Assembly: GCA_900548275.1 (NCBI GenBank)
Contig: URJY01000021.1
Span: 1 to 39,959 of the forward strand
Length of the DNA: 39,959 bases
Direction of reading: 5' to 3'
Origin: an uncultured Opitutales bacterium
Lineage (GTDB): Bacteria; Verrucomicrobiota; Verrucomicrobiia; Opitutales; Intestinicryptomonadaceae
Position 1 is the first letter of the stretch. Each line of letters begins with the position of its first letter. The notes under the pieces were generated by a model. That model was not told the DNA's origin. It did no database searches and saw only the letters and a list, made by a program, of their open reading frames with translations. The position numbers were made by a program, and so were the translations under genes. Below, piece by piece: positions 35,158-39,959 of the stretch.

Positions 35158-35940
35158 TTACGGACGCAGGGAAAACCTTTTGTCTACCTCTTTTGCGAGC
35201 TTTTCGTAGGCAAACGCGCCCTCGTTCCACTTGGCGTACTCGAAGATTGTCTTGCCGAAACTCGGGGCTTCGGCGAGCCTTACGGTACGGGGAATGAGCG
35301 TGTTGAAAACGAGCGAATGCATATAGTTTTTGACTTCCTTGAGAACCTGCTTGGAAAGGTTCGTGCGCGAGTCGTACATAGTCATAATCACGCCGCCGAC
35401 TTCGAGCGAATCGCTCACGCCCGCCTCGCGGAGCTGCTCTACAACGCCCATAATCTGACCGAGCCCCTCCATCGCAAGATACTCGCACTGAAGGGCGATA
35501 AGCAGATAGTCGGCGGCGGCGAGCGAATTCATCGAAAGAAGACCGAGAGACGGCGGCGCGTCGATTACGATTGCGTCGAAATCGCCCGATTCCCTGAGGG
35601 GGGCGAGACAGTCGCGCAGCCGCACAAGATAGTTTTCGCTGCCCGAAAGCTCGACCTCTATCGCGGAAATGTCGGTCTCGGACGGAATAAGCCAAAGATT
35701 CTTGCGCTCGGTTTCGATGATTTTGTCGCGGGCAGTTCCCTCGCCGTGCATAACCTGATAGAGACTTGCGCCGCGCGTCTTCTCATAGCCGAGCGCACTC
35801 GTCGCACTCGCCTGTTGGTCCATATCGACAAGGAGCGTGCGGATTTTGCGCCGAGCAAGACCCGCGGACAAGTTTACGGCGGTAGTGGTCTTCCCCACGC
35901 CGCCCTTTTGATTTGCGATTGCGAACACTTTGGCAGACAT
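35158..35940 (-). CDS. ParA/Soj chromosome partitioning ATPase
   Basis: A 260-aa deviant Walker ATPase with KGGVGKT at 12-18, VDMDQQASAT, and VIDAPPSLGLLSMNSL. It moves ParB-parS complexes in known systems. The normal downstream parB is absent; rnc follows after 1 base, so parB must lie elsewhere or the protein serves another cargo. The start is the ATG at 35940. Upstream lies a repeat-rich gene-free island. Confidence 0.93.
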   Translation of the reverse strand: MSAKVFAIANQKGGVGKTTTAVNLSAGLARRKIRTLLVDMDQQASATSALGYEKTRGASLYQVMHGEGTARDKIIETERKNLWLIPSETDISAIEVELSGSENYLVRLRDCLAPLRESGDFDAIVIDAPPSLGLLSMNSLAAADYLLIALQCEYLAMEGLGQIMGVVEQLREAGVSDSLEVGGVIMTMYDSRTNLSKQVLKEVKNYMHSLVFNTLIPRTVRLAEAPSFGKTIFEYAKWNEGAFAYEKLAKEVDKRFSLRP

Positions 35941-36016
35941 ACGGAGAAGTTTCGCATTTATTTATTTTTTTTAAACAAAAAAATGGCAAACAACGAATAA
36001 AATTTAAACCACCCGC

Positions 36017-36190
36017 CAAAACAAGCAAAGCGAGTTTCGGGGTAGAATAAAAGTCGGCAATCCGCAAACAAGTCTAAAAAACTCCACGCGCGGTGCATAC
36101 CACCTAACGCCATCAAAACAAGCAAAGCGAGTTTTGAAGTAGAATTAAACTCGGCAATCCGCAAACATCAAAATCTAAAAACTCCACGCG
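36017..36190. repeat. Two diverged direct repeats, period 97
   Basis: Copy 1 (36017-36091) and copy 2 (36114-36190) share caaaacaagcaaagcgagtt at the start, tcggcaatccgcaaaca in the middle and aaaactccacgcg at the end, with changes and a small indel between. A GAGTTT/AAACTC pairing around the middle is exact in copy 2 and off by one in copy 1. Confidence 0.8.
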
Positions 36191-36278
36191 TAGCGAAGCT
36201 ACGCTGCTTAGGCGCGTCGCTCCGAAAGGGGGCTTAACCGTCGCCCCCTTTGGCATTTTCGACAAGCGAAAATCGCCA
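36188..36278. repeat. Series of short hairpins
   Basis: GCGTAGC-gaa-GCTACGC (36188-36204), AAAGGGGGC/GCCCCCTTT (36225-36251), and ATTTTCG-acaag-CGAAAAT (36255-36273, with outer TGGC/GCCA) follow each other within 90 bases. Confidence 0.7.
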
Positions 36279-36318
36279 ATCCCCTCCCAATCGCACTTCG
36301 CTTTGGGATTTGGGCTAC

Positions 36319-36410
36319 GGCTTCAGAGGGTGGCTTTAGTTTTTTGTGGCGATGTAAGCGTATTAACATACGTGTCATTGCCACAAAAAACTGAAACGCC
36401 CTATCAAGCC
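36319..36410. repeat. Palindromic repeat family A, copy 3
   Basis: Like copies 1 and 2 it has a TTCAG-x-GGTGGCTTT-type left flank and a GCGTA-ttaac-TACG-type tip. The arms here are AGTTTTTTGTGGC (36338-36350) and the exact complement GCCACAAAAAACT (36380-36392). GGCTT/AAGCC and GGG/CCC extend the stem outward. Confidence 0.75.
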
Positions 36411-36457
36411 CGATTTCACGCGCCCAGAGCCAACTCTCGGCAATCCGCCAACCCCCA

Positions 36458-37639
36458 TTACGGCTTCAAATACCCTTCGAGGCGGGCGCGCCAGTATGCT
36501 GCGAGCACAGTGTACGCCCCGCCGGAATCCCAGTTTCCGCCTATCCTTGCTATGCACTCGCGCAAAATTTTCTCGTGCTTTTCACTCAGCTTGTAGTTCG
36601 GACTAAGCAGCTGACCGTTGATAACCTCCGACCTGTCGCGCGACGACTTGCGCTTCTCGAGGTCGAACACGGGACATTTTTCCACAAAGTCCGCCAACAT
36701 ATCCATCAACTCGCCAAGCTGCTGCTTGTACTTCTTGTTCTTCTCCACGACATAGAGAACCTCGAGCGACGCCTCCATTTGCAAAATCGAGTACGCAGGC
36801 ACCATTCCGCGCATTTTGCGCTCGGACATTTTTGGCAACTCCGCCGTGTGCTCTATCGCATACGGCAAATGCTTTCTGTAAAGTTCGAAATACTCCGACT
36901 TCTTCGTTACGTCGTACGCGGCTGCATAAAACATCGAAAGCCTCGCCGCTTCGTGCGGATAAACCTCGAGCATTTTACCCACGCCGCGGTCGTCGGGCAT
37001 ACCCTTGTAGAACTTGAAACTGTACGGAGGATTCGCATCGGCGCGAATTTCCCGCGTCATTTTGTCGGCGACATCCGAAAAAATCCGCCGAATCTGCTCC
37101 TTCTCCGCTTTCGACGACATCGGCGAACGGTAATAACGCCACAACCCGTGAATGCTGTGCGTGTACTGGTCGCGCGACGAACCGGGGTAGATTGACTTGC
37201 AGTCCTCGGGCGAAACGCCTCTTGCAATGAAGCCTTTGTCGCCGTGCGCCGTTGCCGCCAAAATCAGCCCCCTGCACATAGCCGCCGCGCGCGCCTTTGT
37301 TTCGTCGTCCTTGAGAACCTCGTAGCGGTCGCAAAGCCCCGCGAGAATGATTCCGCCGAGCATCGAGCAGTCTTCAGTGCCCGAACCGCCGCCGTGCCAG
37401 TTCGTCTTGCCGTTTTTCTTCAGCGGCTTGAGCTGGGCGATGTCTTCGGGCGAAGGCACATCGACGACTTTTCTCGTATAGAACAGGTCGGTCTTGGGCG
37501 AATGGAAAACGGCTTTCGAGTCCTGCCAAATTTTTTCGATTTTGGCTTCGAGAGCGGCATTGTCGTTTACGATTGCCTGCTGCGCAAAGAGCGGTGATAC
37601 CGCCGCAACCGCGGCAAATAGGAGTGTCGATTTTCTCAT
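36458..37639 (-). CDS. Secreted protein of unknown function, probable helical barrel
   Basis: A 393-aa protein with a signal peptide (MRKSTLLFAAVAAVSPLFAQQ). Aromatic/His-rich motifs recur (NWHGGGSGTEDCSMLGG, YTHSIHGLWRYYRSP, YPHEAARLSMFYAAAYDVT, GGNWDSGGAYTVLAAYWRARL). The repeated helical pattern suggests an (alpha/alpha)6 barrel like many sugar lyases and hydrolases, but I do not recognise the family. The start is the ATG at 37639, four codons inside the open frame. It is divergent from a TetR gene 188 bp away, which may control it. Confidence 0.65.
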   Translation of the reverse strand: MRKSTLLFAAVAAVSPLFAQQAIVNDNAALEAKIEKIWQDSKAVFHSPKTDLFYTRKVVDVPSPEDIAQLKPLKKNGKTNWHGGGSGTEDCSMLGGIILAGLCDRYEVLKDDETKARAAAMCRGLILAATAHGDKGFIARGVSPEDCKSIYPGSSRDQYTHSIHGLWRYYRSPMSSKAEKEQIRRIFSDVADKMTREIRADANPPYSFKFYKGMPDDRGVGKMLEVYPHEAARLSMFYAAAYDVTKKSEYFELYRKHLPYAIEHTAELPKMSERKMRGMVPAYSILQMEASLEVLYVVEKNKKYKQQLGELMDMLADFVEKCPVFDLEKRKSSRDRSEVINGQLLSPNYKLSEKHEKILRECIARIGGNWDSGGAYTVLAAYWRARLEGYLKP

Positions 37640-37769
37640 AAGTGTAAGCAATATGATTCTTAAAAAGGCGGCATATTATCCGATTGACACTTGAATATAA
37701 ACAAAAAAATTCGCGGAATTCGAAAATTATACTGGCAAAATAAAAAAAAGATGATGTTATTCTAATTCC

Positions 37770-37785
37770 GTGGACGCAATTCCAC
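37770..37785. promoter_or_regulatory. Candidate TetR operator
   Basis: GTGGA-cgcaat-TCCAC inverted repeat in the divergent region, 43 bases before the TetR start. A possible tetR promoter (TTGAAA, 17 bp, AAAATA) lies just downstream of it. Weak evidence. Confidence 0.3.
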
Positions 37786-37827
37786 ATCTTGAAAAACACA
37801 CAAAAATAACAAAAATAGGGAGTTGTT

Positions 37828-38577
37828 ATGACAAAAAATCACTCTGCGCGAAAGGGCGCAAATATACAGGGAACAAGAAAACGCCGCCAGTTGCTCGAGG
37901 CGGCGGGGCGCGCATTCGCCGAAAAGGGCTACGCAGGCACTACAATAAGAGACATCGCCGAAATCGCAAACGTCCAGCCGAGCGCACTCATATACCACTT
38001 CGACAACAAGGAAAATTTGTTTAGGGCAACACTCAAATTCCATATTATGGAAAACGCGAACCTCGCGAAAATCGCCGACTCCCTCGACGAAATAGACTAC
38101 TCGAACCCCGAACAGTCGTTCTCGAACGTATTCTTCGACCTCACAAAACGCATAATCGGCGCATTCCACGGACCGAGGGGCAAAATCCCCCACTTGGCGG
38201 GTCTGATTATGTCGATGCTTGTTGACGGCAACAAACTTACGACAAAAATGGTGCAGGAACTCGGCGTAAATTCGATGAAGAAGCTCTCCGACACCCTGAT
38301 GAGAATCAAGCCCGACATCACCCCCACAAACCTCTTCTGGTGGAGGCACTTATATTGGTCGCTGATTTTCTACACACTCTTCGGCGAACAAATCCTGCTT
38401 GCCAGAATGAACGAAAAGAAATATCCGCGCGAATTTCTCGACACCGTAGCATACAGAATCGCAAAAACTTGCTGCAACCATCTCGGTTTGCCCACCCCCG
38501 AGGGCGGCAACAACAACTGGCAGCTTGAAATAAATGCCGATTCCGTCGAACGCCTGCAACAGGTTGATGAAAAATAA
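37828..38577 (+). CDS. TetR-family transcriptional regulator
   Basis: A 249-aa repressor-type protein with the N-terminal HTH at about 20-66 (RRQLLEAAGRAFAEKGYAGTTIRDIAEIANVQPSALIYHFDNKENLF), a near-consensus TetR domain. The C-terminal half is helical and resembles the CecR-type ligand domain (GPRGKIPHLAGLIMSML). A GGGAG Shine-Dalgarno lies 5 bases before the ATG. It is divergent from the secreted-protein gene. The ligand is unknown. Confidence 0.92.
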   Translation: MTKNHSARKGANIQGTRKRRQLLEAAGRAFAEKGYAGTTIRDIAEIANVQPSALIYHFDNKENLFRATLKFHIMENANLAKIADSLDEIDYSNPEQSFSNVFFDLTKRIIGAFHGPRGKIPHLAGLIMSMLVDGNKLTTKMVQELGVNSMKKLSDTLMRIKPDITPTNLFWWRHLYWSLIFYTLFGEQILLARMNEKKYPREFLDTVAYRIAKTCCNHLGLPTPEGGNNNWQLEINADSVERLQQVDEK

Positions 38578-38899
38578 TACGTTTGTAATTCAAACGACAT
38601 TTTTTAACATACCGTAAAAAAAATTAAGCACGCCCCCATTCGCGGCAAAAATCCCGAATGGGGCGTATTTTTTTAAGTACCGTATTGTGCGGATGAAACG
38701 CACATTTCACAGCTGAACATTTAGAACACCGCCCGAACGATTTGAACACGCCTCCCCCGAATCCCCCTCGGCCGCCCGTATCATTCGAATGAGAGGGCTT
38801 TTTCGGCGGTCGCAATCGCCCGCCAAGACGAAAAAAAAGCTTGAATCAAATCGACAAATTTGAATAGTCGCCCGTCAACATAAAGTACATAAATAATAT
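38578..38899. other. Intergenic region between tetR and the acidic-tail gene
   Basis: No gene is seen in these 322 bases. It holds a GTTTG-taatt-CAAAC hairpin (38581-38595), a terminator (38630-38674), a perfect 12-base palindrome TCATTCGAATGA (38781-38792), and a hairpin with CTTTTTCG/CGAAAAAAAAG and GGCGG/CCGCC pairing (about 38797-38841). A candidate promoter for the next gene is TTGAAT (about 38842-38847) with AATAGT 16 bp further on. Confidence 0.5.
38630..38674 (+). terminator. Terminator after tetR
   Basis: ACGCCCCCATTCG pairs with CGAATGGGGCGT (one bulged C) across 38630-38666, followed by a run of T. Confidence 0.85.
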
Positions 38900-39634
38900 A
38901 TGGCAAAAGCATCCCCCAAACTTACCCGCTGTAAAATAAGGCTCGGCAAAGACCTTAACTGGTGGGTTACAGAAACAAACGACAAAATCAACTGGGACAT
39001 CGACGGTCTGAGCGTCATCGACCCCCGCCAAGCCGCCCATATGCTCGAAACCCTCGACGGTCTGCGCGAGTACGGACTCGACGACTCGCTCGTCGAAAAG
39101 GCGTTCATCCCCTTCGCAATCGAATCGAAAGACGCAAAAAACGACGTGAAAATCGTCCGCACCGAAGAATCGGTCTTCGACGCCGACGACCAACAGCTGT
39201 TCCTACTGCCCGACATTCTCGACGACGAACGCTCCGCCTACGCCGAATTCCTCGACCACATCACAAAACTGCAGGTCAAAATGCTCAACGACACCTTCCA
39301 CTTTGAAAAGGATGTCGCAATAGAAGACCTCGAAGAGGAAATCCGCGAGAACTACTCCAACGACTATATGGAGGGGCGCGCAATCCACGTTTTCCACGAA
39401 GTTATGGACATTCTCGAATACGTCCCCGCGGGCTACTCGCTCGACGACGAAGACGAAGACAACGATAAGGACGAAGACGAGAACTACGATATCGACGACC
39501 TCCCCGAAGAGGAGGAAAATATCGAAGAAGACGATACAATGCACTGGGACGACGACGAAGACGACGACAACGACGACTACTCCGACAAGCCCTACGACGA
39601 CGATATCGACTTCCTCTCCGACGACGACGAATAG
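38900..39634 (+). CDS. Protein of unknown function with an extremely acidic C-terminal tail
   Basis: A 244-aa protein without signal peptide. Residues 1-180 form an ordinary mixed domain (CKIRLGKDLNWWVTETND, IDPRQAAHMLETLDGLREYGLDD, ending in helical LEEEIRENYSNDY). Residues 181-244 hold 40 Asp/Glu in 64, with almost no basic residues. The tail could be a DNA mimic, a nucleoid or ribosome-associated tether, or a disordered metal-binding segment; none is shown. No Shine-Dalgarno is seen. It is preceded by a tetR terminator and followed by its own, so it is a single-gene unit. Confidence 0.75.
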   Translation: MAKASPKLTRCKIRLGKDLNWWVTETNDKINWDIDGLSVIDPRQAAHMLETLDGLREYGLDDSLVEKAFIPFAIESKDAKNDVKIVRTEESVFDADDQQLFLLPDILDDERSAYAEFLDHITKLQVKMLNDTFHFEKDVAIEDLEEEIRENYSNDYMEGRAIHVFHEVMDILEYVPAGYSLDDEDEDNDKDEDENYDIDDLPEEEENIEEDDTMHWDDDEDDDNDDYSDKPYDDDIDFLSDDDE

Positions 39635-39722
39635 CAGGCGACCCCGAGACGGCAGGTTGTAGGGAAAGCCAATACCTTGACTCTTATCCCCTCTGCCCTA
39701 TCCGCTCCGTTTTCGAACACTT

Positions 39723-39754
39723 AAAGACATCGCGAACTTACGATGTCTTTTTTT
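39723..39754 (+). terminator. Terminator downstream of the acidic-tail gene
   Basis: AAAGACATCG (39723-39732) pairs exactly with CGATGTCTTT (39741-39750), followed by a T run. It is 90 bases past the stop. Confidence 0.85.
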
Positions 39755-39814
39755 ACGCACTCCCAATACAAGCGATTGGGCGTACATCCCCACCAATGTT
39801 GAAGAAGCAGGCAA

Positions 39815-39921
39815 GGCGCGGCTATAACCGCGCCTTTTGTGTATAAGTTCGCATTGAGCGGCGGATTCTCCGACGCTCAATCGCTTCGGTTATTCGAACT
39901 TAGTTTTGTGGGTTTCCGAAA
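39815..39921. repeat. Nested-hairpin repeat family B, copy 2
   Basis: It begins with GGCGCGG-ctataa-CCGCGCC (39815-39834) and a short T run. The outer stem AAGTTCG (39845-39851)/CGAACTT (39895-39901) encloses the inner hairpin ATTGAGCGGCGGA (39853-39865)/TCCGACGCTCAAT (39869-39881). The trailing tttccgaaacc matches copy 1 at 9388-9491. Confidence 0.75.
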
Positions 39922-39959
39922 CCGTAGATTCGGTTAGGTTAATGAAAATGAATTTTGGC

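Larger units (their letters stand above)
35941..36457. other. Gene-free island packed with repeats and hairpins
   Basis: No gene is supported in these 517 bases. In order it holds an AT-rich stretch likely carrying the parA promoter, two direct repeats of about 75 bases (36017-36190), a chain of four hairpins (36188-36278), and a long family A palindrome (36319-36410). The secreted-protein gene then ends at 36458. Confidence 0.7.
39635..39959. other. Intergenic end of the window
   Basis: No gene is supported in these 325 bases. It contains the terminator at 39723-39754, the GC hairpin at 39815-39834 and family B repeat copy 2; the rest up to the window edge shows nothing recognisable. Confidence 0.6.

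Noticed and set aside
35783..36164. Two short minus-strand frames with similar peptides (MRIA-x-F-x-ST-x-KLALLVL)
   Set aside because: They arise because the 75-base direct repeats share a frame; no start signals and the frames run into parA or each other.

Overview
The window is about 40 kb of a GC-rich bacterial chromosome. Its content suggests a diderm, carbohydrate-degrading bacterium, most likely a Verrucomicrobiota (Opitutae-like) member. The evidence is the many secreted polysaccharide enzymes, a Tat-exported FAD oxidoreductase, two tandem CE15-type esterases, lipoproteins, a tripartite efflux pump and ArnA/ArnD-type lipid A genes. The phylum call is from memory of gene content and was not searched. 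The standard code is used: TGA ends several intact genes, including two ATGA stop/start overlaps.

Layout. 1-299: two copies of a long palindromic repeat beside the 3' end of ahcY. 300-5864 (minus): dinB, proS, metK, ahcY; dinB has an in-frame TGA at a conserved Trp position beside its catalytic acidic pair. 6243-8637 (plus): prfA, prmC and a YhcH-family gene, then tRNA-Cys(GCA) and an RpiB/LacAB-family isomerase. 9388-9620: hairpin-rich repeats. 9593-17377: a secreted carbohydrate-utilisation block (DUF5696-like hydrolase on minus; two CE15 esterases, a Tat FAD oxidoreductase and an endonuclease/phosphatase-family lipoprotein on plus). 17456-19405: a stand-alone UDP-glucuronate decarboxylase resembling the ArnA C-terminal half, followed by ArnD. 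19471-21857: a metallothionein-like Cys-rich lipoprotein, a DEDDh exonuclease with a BRCT-like tail, initiator tRNA-Met and two small secreted proteins. 21926-26759 (minus): a MacA/MacB/OMF-type efflux operon. 26903-29742: a lone HigA-like HTH regulator and a large secreted glycoside hydrolase. 29901-35940 (minus): parA, rnc, mfd and a SurA-like foldase, tightly packed. 35941-36457: a gene-free, repeat- and hairpin-filled island. 36458-38577: a secreted protein divergent from a TetR regulator. 38900-39634: a protein with an extremely acidic tail. The window ends in a second copy of the nested-hairpin repeat first seen at 9388.

No complete new defence or mobile system is visible. The most unusual material is (i) a palindromic repeat family whose tip and flank are conserved while the stem sequences differ but stay self-complementary, (ii) a second, nested-hairpin repeat family, (iii) the dinB nonsense codon, (iv) the 15-Cys lipoprotein and (v) the acidic-tail protein.
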